Shown here: positions 39,054-49,797 of the stretch, piece by piece
Position numbering within the stretch: position 1 is the stretch's first letter
Layout of the letters: each line of letters opens with the position of its first letter
From: Diplonema japonicum
Taxonomy: Eukaryota > Euglenozoa > Diplonemea > Diplonemida > Diplonemidae
Assembly (NCBI GenBank): GCA_964019335.1
Contig: OZ025730.1
Span: forward strand, 124,001-188,000
Reading direction: 5' to 3'
DNA length: 64,000 nt
Notes under the pieces: model-generated
Database searches by the model: none
Told to the model about the DNA's origin: nothing
The model's input: the letters and a program-made list of their open reading frames with translations, nothing else
Made by a program: the position numbers and the translations under genes

Positions 39054-40610
39054 TCAGTTGCTCTGCACACCCTGCAAGGATTGGCTGTCGGCAATGTACA
39101 AGGCTACCATGTAAGTGGTAGGGTAGATGAGGCTTTCCTTGTTACCGTTTGCCAGGTTCTGCACTTCAATGTGTACCTTGGCAAAGCCGTGCTTGCCCGT
39201 CTTGCTAAGCGACTTGCGGACCACGCGGCACGGCTCTCCCTTCTCGTTGAGAAGACGCATATGAAGCGTAACGTATGCAGCGGCTACTGAACATGGCTCG
39301 CCGCCTTGCTGCTGCACAATGGATGTCGTTGCCCCTGGCTGTACACAGTCGGGTTGGCTGGCTCCTCCGTTTCCATTGTGAGATATGAAACGTTTGGCAG
39401 TCCCGACATTTCCGTACCTCATGTTTGAGGCTACGCTCAGCATTTGTGTCGTGTGCTGCAGCCCCTGCTCGCAAAGCCTCAGGTCGTCCATCAACCCACC
39501 ACACTCCTCAACATCCTTGACACAGCTGTCTGAGATGACCTTCCTTGTGGCACCAATGAGCTTTGAGGCTTCGTCGATAAGCTGCTTCTCGCAGAGCTCA
39601 CCTGCCCTCTCGAGGGCCTGCGCTGTGAGAAGACGCATCTTGTGCACCTCTACGGTTTTGTTGACTTCTGTGCTGTCCCCTCTTGGAGCGATGATGTCGC
39701 ATGATGCCGTCTTGTATGCAGCGGCCTCCACGTCGTAGTACGAAAGGTGTGCCTCTGCAATCTTCTCGACGTCGTCAGCAAGCAGCGTGGTGTCGATAAG
39801 GATGTGCCTCTCTTGGTGCTTGTGGATGTCGGCAAGGTCGACGGTGGTGCGTGACGTGTCGTAGCGCGTGTGGATCTTCTTCAGGGTGCAGTGGACAGGC
39901 TTGATCTCCAGCTGCATGTCAGACACCACAACATCTTTCGAGAAGCGGAAGCAAGCGCTCAAGCAAGGCGTGATTTCCTCCGCAGTTCCAATAAACGAGT
40001 AGCACCCCTTCCCATAGTTCGCAAGGTTGTACAGAAGCGTGGGGTCGTGCGAGGTTCCGAAGCCGAATGTGAAGCAAGTCACGGACTTGTAGTGGCAGTC
40101 CTTTACTGCGGTGAACCCTTCCTCTGCCATGGAGAGGAGCCCGTCTCTGTTCCTTACAGTGCCTGACGTTGCGTTCCCGTCTGTGAGGAAGATGATGACA
40201 GCAGAGGTGGCCTTGTGCGGCGTGGAGTTCCCGACAAGGTTGAAGGTCTTCTGCAAAGCGCCCTCGATGTCCGTGGCGCCGCACGCCCTTACGTTCTCGT
40301 TGATGACAGACACTGCGAGGTCCCTTCCTGTGTCCGTCATCTTTGTCAAGGGGAGCTCCACTGTTGCTTTGCAGGCAAAGCACACGACACCCATCCTGTC
40401 GTTCTCATTCAGACCCTCCACGGTCTGGAGCATGCATGTCTTGACCAACCCGATGGCCCCTGACATGCTGCTCGAGGTGTCGATGACGCATATGACATCG
40501 ACAGGGTTCCCTCCGTTGCCCTTCACGTGCACCGACACCACACTGGTCAGGTCGGCGGGCGTGCAGGAGGGAACCTGGTTCCTGGAGGATGCACAGAGCT
40601 CAACAGTCAT
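39054..40610 (-). CDS. von Willebrand factor A domain protein, 518 aa
   Basis: The VWA domain spans ~35-215, with the MIDAS metal site DxSxS at residues 44-48 (DTSSS) and the later MIDAS elements GATDIEGAL and FLTDGNATSG. The segment after it (~220-330) resembles the VWA-associated (Vwaint-like) region of plant and protist proteins related to WAV3/EDA40 ubiquitin ligases, but no RING finger is seen at the N-terminus. No signal peptide, so cytosolic; probably a Mg-dependent protein-binding scaffold. An A-rich leader precedes the ATG. Confidence 0.9.
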   Translation of the reverse strand: MTVELCASSRNQVPSCTPADLTSVVSVHVKGNGGNPVDVICVIDTSSSMSGAIGLVKTCMLQTVEGLNENDRMGVVCFACKATVELPLTKMTDTGRDLAVSVINENVRACGATDIEGALQKTFNLVGNSTPHKATSAVIIFLTDGNATSGTVRNRDGLLSMAEEGFTAVKDCHYKSVTCFTFGFGTSHDPTLLYNLANYGKGCYSFIGTAEEITPCLSACFRFSKDVVVSDMQLEIKPVHCTLKKIHTRYDTSRTTVDLADIHKHQERHILIDTTLLADDVEKIAEAHLSYYDVEAAAYKTASCDIIAPRGDSTEVNKTVEVHKMRLLTAQALERAGELCEKQLIDEASKLIGATRKVISDSCVKDVEECGGLMDDLRLCEQGLQHTTQMLSVASNMRYGNVGTAKRFISHNGNGGASQPDCVQPGATTSIVQQQGGEPCSVAAAYVTLHMRLLNEKGEPCRVVRKSLSKTGKHGFAKVHIEVQNLANGNKESLIYPTTYMVALYIADSQSLQGVQSN

Positions 40611-40700
40611 TGTTTTTTTTTTTTCTTTTTTTTAAAAAAGACTTTCATGCATGTTTGCACAAAAAGAGGAAAAGCGGAGGAGGGGGGGGGGAAAAAAAAC

Positions 40701-42719
40701 TTAAGTCACAACCCTCGCGTGCCTCTGCTTCATCAACCGCATGTCGACCCCCATGTTTAAAGTCTCCTCTTGGACGCCGTACCGATTCCTCAGGTGCGCA
40801 AGCTCGCTATGGATGAAAGATGAAGTGGGGGCAGGTTGGGAAGGCGAGACTATGGCGAGACGATGCAAGACATGCAACACCGCAAGGTAGTCTTGGTACG
40901 GTACCAGACGGTTGTACCTGGCTAGTTTGTGCACGATGCTTTGGTAGAAGTTCCGGGTTGTGCAGCGTGCTGTGTACAGCGCAGTGGTCAGCATGGGCAG
41001 GCGGTCCCTAGCGATGTGCATGTGGCTAGCAAGCTCGCCCACGATGTTGGTGTGTTGTAGGTCATCCCCTAAAATAATAGGCAGGCCTTTGATCATCCCC
41101 GCGATCTGTTCGTGTCTTGATATCCTAAACTCCCTGCGGCCCCACGCTTCAGCAATCTTGGTTATGACGTCGCGCAGCTCAGTGCAGACAGTGTTGAATT
41201 TAGTTTTGAAGTGGAGTGCCACTTCGACCCATCTCGAGGCGGAGTCGAAGTGGAATTTGGTTTCTTTCAGTTTCGCGGAAGCTGCCTTCTGCACGGTGGC
41301 CGCATCGTGGTACACAACAGCGCACCACGCAAGGCGGGAGAGTGTTTCGTCGGTCATGGCAGTGTACCGGACGGAGGTGGCGATGGTTTTGAACTCCTCC
41401 TCGCAATTGCCCAGCGTCGCTGCAGCATATGTTGCCCGCCTCACTTCACTGCTTGTTAGGTCCGTGTGTGCGGTCATTGCCCTCACGCACTCCCTTCCTA
41501 TGTACTGCATGAAGGGTCGGACATCCCCTGCCGTGGGGGTTAACGCTTTGCGGTGTAGTATTTTGTCATCCCACACACGCTCGTCTGACAGCTTTGTCTT
41601 CGGGGTTTTCTGCAAACGTGTGAAGTCGGGAACACTGCACTTCATCGCAACGCCGTCTTGTTGTTCCCCTTGGGAAGGGATGAGTTGGTTCTCTGCAGCG
41701 ATGTCGGTGCTGAGCGAGTTCCACAGCAGGTCGTCGATAGGGGACCAGTCCAAGTCGTGCTTGGCAGGCAGCACCGTTGACTGGTGTTCCAACAAAGGAG
41801 CGTTGTCTTTAGTAAGAAACACAGAGATGGACCACGCAAGCTTTGCAATGTCCGACCGGTGCATGGACGACAGATACGGACGAATCCGGGACAGGAAGCA
41901 CCACAACAGCTCCGTAGTCCAGAAATCTTGAACGGACGACGACCGTGAGAGAGCGAACTGCAGCAGGATCTGGTTCATCTCAGTGACATCAGCAAAGTGG
42001 AGCAGCGATCCACGCCACGCAATGCAAGAAACGACACGCTTTGAATCGTAGTTACGAAAGACGGTTATAAGAGGAAGGATGGATCTGGGTGCGATGAGAT
42101 GTACCGCTGCAGACGAAGATCGAACCAGCAACGACCCGAGGTACTGCAAGGCTTCCCCGTTCTTCTGCTTGTGCAGTATGGTGCAAACCTCGGAGAAATT
42201 GTATGAGTTCAGCTCCTTCGCACGCAGAAGGATCGCCTTTTGCAGGTCGGTTGAAACCACATGCAAAACGCTCAGCCCGTATAGCACCCCACAGAGATCG
42301 GGCAATGTCACGTTTTGAGATACAATTATGCGTTTTGTTAGGTCGTTGAGGGGGAGTTCCCTGCGTGCTGTTTTGCGCCCCTTCTCGCTCAGTACCAAAT
42401 ATCTGAATATAAGAAGCAGTTCCCTGTCATGGAGGTGTTTCTTGTTGTGGAGCAGTGGTGTCAGGAGTTGGTCTTCTACTGTCGGAGCGACGTCCGTTCT
42501 CATTCGTCTGAAGGTCTCGAGGATGGTGGCTGAGAGGCCTGGTTCGATGAGGAAGCGGTTGGCGTCCCTCAGTACGCGGTCGGACAGTCCCCTCCCGACG
42601 TCCTTCCACCCTTCTCTTTCTGTTTTTCGCAGCTCTGGTATCGTCCCCAAGACTCTTTTCAGTTCTTTGCCCGTCCCATACAGGACATCTTTTACAACAC
42701 CTCGCGGTGGGAGATTCAT
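40701..42719 (-). CDS. Helical-repeat protein, FAST/RAP-like, 672 aa
   Basis: A long alpha-helical protein with repeated ~35-residue units such as LPDLCGVLYGLSVLHVVSTD, FSEVCTILHKQKNGEALQYL and RSDIAKLAWSISVFLTKDNA. The 'D(I/L)AKLAWS(I/L)S' style is typical of FASTK/RAP and OPR-type mitochondrial RNA-binding proteins. A C-terminal RAP domain is not clearly seen. A role in mitochondrial RNA metabolism is likely by analogy only. The stop lies 91 bp before the VWA gene's start. Confidence 0.55.
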   Translation of the reverse strand: MNLPPRGVVKDVLYGTGKELKRVLGTIPELRKTEREGWKDVGRGLSDRVLRDANRFLIEPGLSATILETFRRMRTDVAPTVEDQLLTPLLHNKKHLHDRELLLIFRYLVLSEKGRKTARRELPLNDLTKRIIVSQNVTLPDLCGVLYGLSVLHVVSTDLQKAILLRAKELNSYNFSEVCTILHKQKNGEALQYLGSLLVRSSSAAVHLIAPRSILPLITVFRNYDSKRVVSCIAWRGSLLHFADVTEMNQILLQFALSRSSSVQDFWTTELLWCFLSRIRPYLSSMHRSDIAKLAWSISVFLTKDNAPLLEHQSTVLPAKHDLDWSPIDDLLWNSLSTDIAAENQLIPSQGEQQDGVAMKCSVPDFTRLQKTPKTKLSDERVWDDKILHRKALTPTAGDVRPFMQYIGRECVRAMTAHTDLTSSEVRRATYAAATLGNCEEEFKTIATSVRYTAMTDETLSRLAWCAVVYHDAATVQKAASAKLKETKFHFDSASRWVEVALHFKTKFNTVCTELRDVITKIAEAWGRREFRISRHEQIAGMIKGLPIILGDDLQHTNIVGELASHMHIARDRLPMLTTALYTARCTTRNFYQSIVHKLARYNRLVPYQDYLAVLHVLHRLAIVSPSQPAPTSSFIHSELAHLRNRYGVQEETLNMGVDMRLMKQRHARVVT

Positions 42720-42734
42720 ATCGCTGGCATTGTT

Positions 42735-42766
<32 letters not shown>

Positions 42767-42773
42767 CGCCCCT

Positions 42774-42815
<42 letters not shown>

Positions 42816-43087
42816 GGGTGAGGGAAGAAGGGGAGGGATAAGAAAAAAAAGGGGGGAAGGCGGTAGCAACGATAAACGTGAGCACTCAGGGGGGGGAAAG
42901 AAGAGAAAGAAAGAACAAAAAGGGAAGCAAAAAAAAAAAGAATTGGATTCTTTACTTTTTTTTCTTAAAAAAAATGGTTTTTTTTTCTCCCTCATTTTTT
43001 TTTCTCATTCTTCTTTTCCCGTTGTGTAGGCATAATCGTTTTCGTTGTCAAAAGCCTTTTGCCTATTGTTGCTAAGCCGCTGGAACG

Positions 43088-43133
<46 letters not shown>

Positions 43134-43656
43134 CTTTTGTTAAAACCGTGTGTTCGGGGAGGGGGGAGAGAGAATGAATAAGGCCCCAGAATCGAAAATA
43201 GGTCAAAAAATTAAAAAAAGAGGGAAGGGTACTTTACTGTGATGAGAAGCAAGCAGCGACTCGATAAAAAAAAAAAAAAAATGGGGAGAGGGAATAAAAT
43301 AATAAATGGGCCTCAGAGGCTTACCAATGAAAGGGGGGGAAGAAAAAAAAGCAACAAAAAAGGGGGGGGGGGTGTGGCTAACAGGACCCTCATCCCACCC
43401 TATTTTTTCACACTTTGTTATTTTCTTCACCCCCCCCTTTTTTTTAACAATTACTTTTCCCTTTCTTTTTTCCTTCCCCCCCTTATTTTTCTCCCGTTTC
43501 GGCAGGGCCGGATGACCCTGTTCATGTTGAAACCATTTTTTTTTTTTTAAACTCTTCAGACTTCTTCTTTTTTTTCCTTCCCTTGGGGAAATGTTGTTAT
43601 AAGACGTTCCGTTTAGAAAGATTCCATAAAAGGCCAAGCACACATAAGTGACAAAG

Positions 43657-43687
<31 letters not shown>

Positions 43688-44286
43688 GTGGAAAAAATTC
43701 CTACAGAAAGCTTTAAGACGGCACTTCCTTGCTTTTGGAGGAGGTTTTTTTGTTTGCAGGCTTGAAAGGAAAAAAAACGGGGGGAAAATAAAATTCTGCC
43801 GTTCAAGCGTGCTTGAGTGTGCACGAAAGTAGGGGTGGAGAAGGGGAAGAGAAAATCAAATCACGTGAAAAATGCGTATTCCAAACGTATCTGAGCCGGA
43901 GGGATGCCAATTGAATAAAAAAGGTGGATCAACCTTTTTTTTTTCTTTTTTTTTTCCACTCCCATTGAGATGATCCCTTCATAAAGTGAAAAGGAAAAAA
44001 AAAAAAAAAAAATGCTTGATACAAAAGAGAGAGAGAGAGAGAGAGAGAGAGAAGCTGGGGGGGAGTTTCTTTTGAAATGTTCACTGTGTGCTTCATTTCT
44101 TTCTTATTTTTTCTTTTTTTTTGAACTCTTTGAACGAGATTGCAACCAAGAAAAGAAAAAGAACAAAAAAAACGAGTTATTTTTCCTTGGAATTTTTAAG
44201 CAAAAGTAAAACTACAAATAAAAACGAAGAAAATCGGGAATCTTTTTTTCACTAAGACGGGGGATGGAAGTGCAGAAGGGGTAACC

Positions 44287-44321
<35 letters not shown>

Positions 44322-44489
44322 AGAAGGAAAAAGGAACGGGAAGCAAAAAGAAAAGGGGGGGAAAAAAGAAAAAGAAAAAAAAAAAAAAAAAGAGAACGAA
44401 GAATTAGAATGAAACTCTGCTTCATTTTTTCTCTCTCGTTTTCTATCTTTTCTTTTCTCCTCCCCCCCGGGGGTGAAATAAAGTTAAGA
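42720..44489. other. 1.8-kb homopolymer-rich spacer
   Basis: It includes T tracts of ~30 and 45 (43089-43133) and a (GA)n microsatellite at 44028-44052. No gene or repeat family was recognised. Confidence 0.5.
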
Positions 44490-47400
44490 TCACCTCCAAG
44501 GCTTCCTTTCGGTGTCAGACTTCTTTTCAGCCGAAGGAGGACCCACGGGTGAGTTTTTGTCGGTGTCGGGAACATGTTCCTCATCCTCGTCCCTGTAGGG
44601 CTCGGACTTCGGGCTTTCCTGACCACGAACCTCATTGGGTGTGCGCAACACACAAAAGATAACAACAGCAACGATGCAGATGAAGAAGCACACGAGGCAC
44701 ACAACGATTACAGCTATCTTCCACCCTGCAAAGCTGTCATCGCCACTAGAGCTCACTTCCACTTCTGTCTCTTCGCTGGTCACGTTCTCCATTGCAAACT
44801 CTGCCAGCACACTGGTGTTGTCCGTCTTTGCGTTTGCGATCTCGCTCTGCAGCTTGGTCTGAACATCGTCCTCAGTGCCGCTAGCCAGGTCAAAATCGTA
44901 CTCGACATAGGAGCTGTCGTCGATCTCCTGAAGAATGTGGCTTGCCCTGCCTGTCACAAGGTACCCCCTTGAGCACCCCCTTGCAAGCTTTGCCGCCGTC
45001 GTTACAGGGCACAAAGGATTGCACGCCCTTGCCGGGCAGACCCAGTGTACCGTGCACCCATTCACCAGTCCTGTCAGCAGCCCCAGCAGTGCGTCGACGA
45101 ACCTTGACCTGTTGAACCACCTCAGAAGCCTTCTCAAGAAGGTTCTGAAGATCCTTCTCAGTACCGACACCCTCGACGGCGCGTTGGGTGCGGGAGTCGG
45201 TGCTGGTGTCGGGACCTCGCATTGGCACAGCGGCTGGATCGATGCGTCATCACACTCACAGTGCTGGTGGACACCTGACGCCGGGTTGCAAGCAGCGTGA
45301 AGCACCGAAGTCCCAGGTGCGTAGCAGCTGGCCAGACACCACGCCACTGGTATGACCTGCTGAAGGCCGCGTGCGGTGAGCTTCCATGTCGTGCAGATCC
45401 TGTTGTTCTGGTTGGCGCCATCGATGCTGCACACGCTGTCGGTGAGGGGGTTCACGCACCACAACCCGCAGGTGGCGGTCGACGTTCCGGTGCTCTGCCC
45501 GTAGGAGGTGGGCACCCATTTGGCACACGTAGGCTTCGGGGTCGCAGCAACTTTGCACTTGCATAACTGGGCGACACCAACAGGTGCGGGGTCCTGGCAC
45601 ACAACGTCGGTGTTCGGGTTTGTGCAGAGCGTATTGCAGTCAAGTGCGCTGTTGTTGTTGATGGCCTCGTACTCGACGCATGTTGTGGGCACAGCACCGC
45701 TGAGATCAGCGTGGCAGGCCTCGTGCCCTGTGCACTTAGCAGTGACAGCACCCGACACTTTGTTCTTGTCGACATTGAGACAGGACCTGACACCAGTGCA
45801 CTGGATTTCGCAAACGGTGCCACTGGGCATGCTGGTGGGGCACTTCAGGGTCACGTCTTTGCACGATTCCTCACCGTCACACATGATGACACAGTTGTGA
45901 CCGGTAGGACACTCGAAGGTGGCGCCGCGACACGACTCGATGTCAGTGCACTTGATGGTCGTCGCACCACAGGCAGACCACCTGAACGCAGCGTCCTTGC
46001 AACTCCTGTAGCCGCTGCACGTGAGATTGCCGGTGGCGCCCTGTGTGCAGGTGTGCTGCATATCAGCACATCCAGATCGTCCAGTACATTTCAGGTCACA
46101 GCTCCCAGTAGTGTCGCACCTACCGGACACACCCTTGCACGCGTCAACACCACTGCAGGTTGTGCTGCACGTTGACGATGTGCATGTCAAGGCGTTTGAG
46201 GTAGCGGGCAGCCCGGAGCACGAGGCGTACCCACTGCATGTCACATCACACGTGTTCCCAGCACAGTTTGAGACACCGCCCATGCACGACTCGTAGCCAG
46301 AGCATGTGAACTCGCACCTAGACGACGAAGCGGGACACTCCTTCGAACGGTCTTTGCACTCACGGTAGTCATCGCACTGCATGAGGCAGTCGGTCGCAGT
46401 GCATGTGCAGCTCTGTGCAGTGCACTGTGTGGCAGCAGGTACTTGGCGAACACACTCGCAGATCGACAGGGTTGTGCCGCACACGTTCGATGTGACAGGG
46501 TTTCCGCACACGGTGTCACACCACCCAGCAGGGATGGTTGGGAGGGTCGCACCAGGTACCACAGACAGAGTAGAAGACGGTCCCCATTCCTCACACGTGC
46601 TCGGGACGGGCCTGGGTGAGTTGGTGCTCATAGAATTGCCGCACTCACAGAGCTGCACCACGCTGTTGGCTGCAGTGCAGATGTCGTTGAGGACACCAGT
46701 TGAACCGCACGTAGCGTCGCAGAGTGCGTGAGTGAGACCGGTCCAAGCACCCGCATCGGTAGGCACCCAATAGTTGCAGACAGGGTCAGGGTTCGGTGTG
46801 TGGACATACGACGACAGATCAGTCTCACATGCTTGCCAACCGCTGCAGGTGGCGGTGATGTCGCCGCTTAGGTGCGTTGTCTTGAACATCCCAGCACACG
46901 CGCGCCCGTGGGTGCAGTGGATCTCACATTTCTTACCATTAGACATGTTATCAGGACACCTCAACTTCATCCCGAGGCACGACTCGTAACCGCTGCACTT
47001 CACGATGCAGTTCTTACCTTTAGGGCACTCGATGTCGACGTTGGCACAGGACTGGGTCTGCGAGCACTCAAGAACGGCATCGTCGCCCGACCCCCACGCG
47101 AAGACAGCATGCTTACAACCCTTGTAGCCGGTGCACTCTGCGTAGCAAGGACCGTTTTTGCATTCATGCTTCACGCTCTGGCAGGACTGTGTCTGCGAGC
47201 AGCGCAGCTTGCAGTCATCACTCTGGCACTTCATCGCCACGTCTTCGCACGCTAGCATGCCCGTGCATCTGATGTCGCACTGATCGGCAGACGCGCCACA
47301 GTTGATGGCAGGCTGGCTCACACCGCTCAACTGGTTGACGGTAACAGCCAGCGTCGGAACCTCCTTCGCAGCTATGACCGGAATGGCTTTCAGGTATCGG

Positions 47401-48758
47401 CACGACAGGTATCCACTGCAGTCGATGTCACACTCAGAAGCCAGACTGCAGTCAATCGATCCCCTAAGGCATGCCTCCATCCCTGAACACGTCACCTCGC
47501 AGTCGCCCCGCGCGCACTTCAAGTTCGCCCCTTCGCACTCCGTCAGACCGTCGCACAGAAGCCCACAGTCGTTGCTACCCGTACACTGGCATGTGTTACC
47601 GGAGCCACAGCTGACGGTCGGAACAGGCGTAGGTGCTGGTGTGGCGGGGACTTTGTTTCTGCACTGGCACACAGGGGTGCAGAAGGTGGCCGCTTGCGTG
47701 TTCTTGTTGTTGCACATGAGGTTGCACCAGAGGTCGGTGACTAAACCCGGCTGCTTGGGAACCCAGTCGAAGCAATCATCACAGACACAGTTGACATTGC
47801 ACTCCATGACAGCCTCCGCATCGGTACTGTAGCACACAGAGTCGCAGTAAGTCTGGCTAATGGTTGTTCGCGGGATGAAGTGAGCACAACCAGAGGCAGC
47901 AGTTGGCACAGGGGTAGGCGCGGGAGTAGGCACAGGCGTGTTGCTGAGGAGTGCAAGAAGGTCGGCGTGGCACGAACCAGGGTTGCACTCGACTGTGACG
48001 GACCCGCTGAAGTGGGAAGAGTCCATGTCTATGCATGCCTTGTCACCGTGGCACTTGATGTGACACTTCTTGCCAGACCCTGTCGGGCACTTCAGATTGA
48101 GGGCCTTGCAGGACTCATGATTGGTGCAGGAAATGACACAGTCGTCACTGTCGCACTCGTAGGTACCGGTCTTGCAGGACTCGATGCCAGTGCAAAACTG
48201 TTCGCACTTTTCAGAGGAGCACTTCTGATGTATGTTGTCGCAGGACTTGCTGCCGTCACAGATCACCTTGCAGGAGTCGGTGTTGGGCCCGCAGTACAGG
48301 CCGTAAGGAACACCCGGTTTGTTGAAGTTGGAGTTCGCACACTTGCAGTGCGCGCTGGCGTTGGAAGGGTCGCAGATGTTGTTGAGCTTCCCGAGGCTGT
48401 CGTAGCAGGAAGACAGGCACGATGCGGGGGTGGCCTGCGCCTGCTGGCCGGTTTGTGTCACAGTCCAAGAGGTGCACGCCGTGTCGTACTCCTTAAGGTT
48501 CTTGCAAGCGTCTTGGCCAGCACACCTGATTTGGCATCTGTTAGATGTGCATTCCAAATGGTTGTTTTTGCAGGCATCTTTTCCTGTGCAGTCCACGTTG
48601 CACACGTCACCCTCACAGTACATGTCAGAATCCTTGCACTCATCCGACCCATCACAGAGGTACTGACAATTCCCGTCACATACACAAACATCGTTTTTAA
48701 CACACTGCGCAGCTTCGGAAGCTACGACTGCTAGGAGAACCGCCACTATCCTTTTCAT
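44490..48758 (-). CDS. Giant Cys-rich type I surface protein, 1422 aa
   Basis: Signal peptide (1-16, MKRIVAVLLAVVASEA), then ~1270 residues of Cys-rich repeats with a core such as CDGSKSCDNIHQKC or CSGYESCLGMKLRC, i.e. C-x-G-x-x-(S/A)C-(K/x)-x5-C-x4-C-x3-C. Four blocks of these repeats are separated by PTPAPTPVPT linkers and by longer modules containing WVPT...CN..C..V/CEC. One transmembrane helix (IAVIVVCLVCFFICIVAVVI, ~1348-1370) is followed by a ~50-residue acidic cytosolic tail. It would be an extracellular, disulfide-rich stalk or adhesin. An A-run leader and a TGTCAG acceptor-like site precede the start. Confidence 0.88.
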   Translation of the reverse strand: MKRIVAVLLAVVASEAAQCVKNDVCVCDGNCQYLCDGSDECKDSDMYCEGDVCNVDCTGKDACKNNHLECTSNRCQIRCAGQDACKNLKEYDTACTSWTVTQTGQQAQATPASCLSSCYDSLGKLNNICDPSNASAHCKCANSNFNKPGVPYGLYCGPNTDSCKVICDGSKSCDNIHQKCSSEKCEQFCTGIESCKTGTYECDSDDCVISCTNHESCKALNLKCPTGSGKKCHIKCHGDKACIDMDSSHFSGSVTVECNPGSCHADLLALLSNTPVPTPAPTPVPTAASGCAHFIPRTTISQTYCDSVCYSTDAEAVMECNVNCVCDDCFDWVPKQPGLVTDLWCNLMCNNKNTQAATFCTPVCQCRNKVPATPAPTPVPTVSCGSGNTCQCTGSNDCGLLCDGLTECEGANLKCARGDCEVTCSGMEACLRGSIDCSLASECDIDCSGYLSCRYLKAIPVIAAKEVPTLAVTVNQLSGVSQPAINCGASADQCDIRCTGMLACEDVAMKCQSDDCKLRCSQTQSCQSVKHECKNGPCYAECTGYKGCKHAVFAWGSGDDAVLECSQTQSCANVDIECPKGKNCIVKCSGYESCLGMKLRCPDNMSNGKKCEIHCTHGRACAGMFKTTHLSGDITATCSGWQACETDLSSYVHTPNPDPVCNYWVPTDAGAWTGLTHALCDATCGSTGVLNDICTAANSVVQLCECGNSMSTNSPRPVPSTCEEWGPSSTLSVVPGATLPTIPAGWCDTVCGNPVTSNVCGTTLSICECVRQVPAATQCTAQSCTCTATDCLMQCDDYRECKDRSKECPASSSRCEFTCSGYESCMGGVSNCAGNTCDVTCSGYASCSGLPATSNALTCTSSTCSTTCSGVDACKGVSGRCDTTGSCDLKCTGRSGCADMQHTCTQGATGNLTCSGYRSCKDAAFRWSACGATTIKCTDIESCRGATFECPTGHNCVIMCDGEESCKDVTLKCPTSMPSGTVCEIQCTGVRSCLNVDKNKVSGAVTAKCTGHEACHADLSGAVPTTCVEYEAINNNSALDCNTLCTNPNTDVVCQDPAPVGVAQLCKCKVAATPKPTCAKWVPTSYGQSTGTSTATCGLWCVNPLTDSVCSIDGANQNNRICTTWKLTARGLQQVIPVAWCLASCYAPGTSVLHAACNPASGVHQHCECDDASIQPLCQCEVPTPAPTPAPNAPSRVSVLRRIFRTFLRRLLRWFNRSRFVDALLGLLTGLVNGCTVHWVCPARACNPLCPVTTAAKLARGCSRGYLVTGRASHILQEIDDSSYVEYDFDLASGTEDDVQTKLQSEIANAKTDNTSVLAEFAMENVTSEETEVEVSSSGDDSFAGWKIAVIVVCLVCFFICIVAVVIFCVLRTPNEVRGQESPKSEPYRDEDEEHVPDTDKNSPVGPPSAEKKSDTERKPWR

Positions 48759-49797
48759 TGTTTTTTTTTTTTTTTTTTTGCGTCTGACAAATAGTGTTTT
48801 TAAGAAGAAAAAAAAATGAAAGGGTGAAACAAAAAAAAAAGGGGGAGGGTTTTTTTTGCTATCGTTTCAGGACTGGGCCTGATGTACCTATTTTCTTCGC
48901 TCTGCTCAACGTGGATCACGCCTGTCCTGTTGGGAGAGAAAAAGAAGGAAAGGAAAAAAGGGAGGGGATCATCCGTAAACCGCTTTTTTTTTTGAGGGAG
49001 AAAAAAAAAAAAAAAAAGGGGTAACGATGAGGGAGCGGGGGGGTAACAGAGAGAGAGAGGGGGAAAAATAATAATAATAATAATAATAAAACAAACAAGA
49101 CGTTTTCATTAAAGTACCCACCTTCCCCCCCCAAAAAAAAAAGAAGAATTTTTTTTTTGTTCTCAGGTAAAAGTCAATTCGTTGTGGCAATGCCTTTTAA
49201 TTGATCAACCACGGGGGGGGGGGGGGGGGGGGTTTCATGCTGCTAACTCGCACAGCGACACCAAGCGAAACAAGTGCAAAGGTTTTTTTTTTGGGGGGGT
49301 AACTCACTGAATATCCAAGAAAAGTGCCGCAAATGCAGGCTTGTTTTGCAAAAAAAAAAAAGAAAAAAAAGAAGAGGGGCAGCTTGTCCGTTTCTACTGC
49401 AGGTGAGAACAGCTTACACAAACATCACACCCGTCTTTTTTTTTTTTTTTCTTCCTCTTTTTTTCTTAGCTATTATTTATACCCTCTGCTCAGCCCCCCC
49501 CTAGAACCAAAAATACTCACTTGGGTATTGTGTGAATTTTTTGAGTTCTTTTCTTTGGGTACTAAGTGAAGTACTCTCCGTTTTTTTTTTTTTTTTTTTT
49601 ATATAACTATCTTCGTAGGAAAGAAGAGAATACGGGAAGGTCCTATTTCGTTTATCATTTTCCCTCCAACCCTCCGGGGGTTCTACTTCTTTGTTTCCGC
49701 GAGATTGTTGTTTTTTTCTTTTTTTTTTTTCCGGGTGTGTCTTTTTTTTTTCTTTTTTTTTTTTTTTTTCTGGAACAGGGATCGAGGATCAGAATCT
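48759..49797. other. Spacer
   Basis: Homopolymers, an (ATA)n microsatellite at 49067-49090 and a G-run at ~49213. No supportable gene. Confidence 0.45.

Noticed and set aside
43203-43643. 146-codon minus-strand frame in the 43-kb spacer
   Set aside because: Composed of Lys/Phe/Gly/Pro from homopolymers, without a leader or domain.
47880-48734. Long plus-strand frames opposite the Cys-rich protein
   Set aside because: Shadow frames of the repeat-coding strand; no signal peptide or domain.
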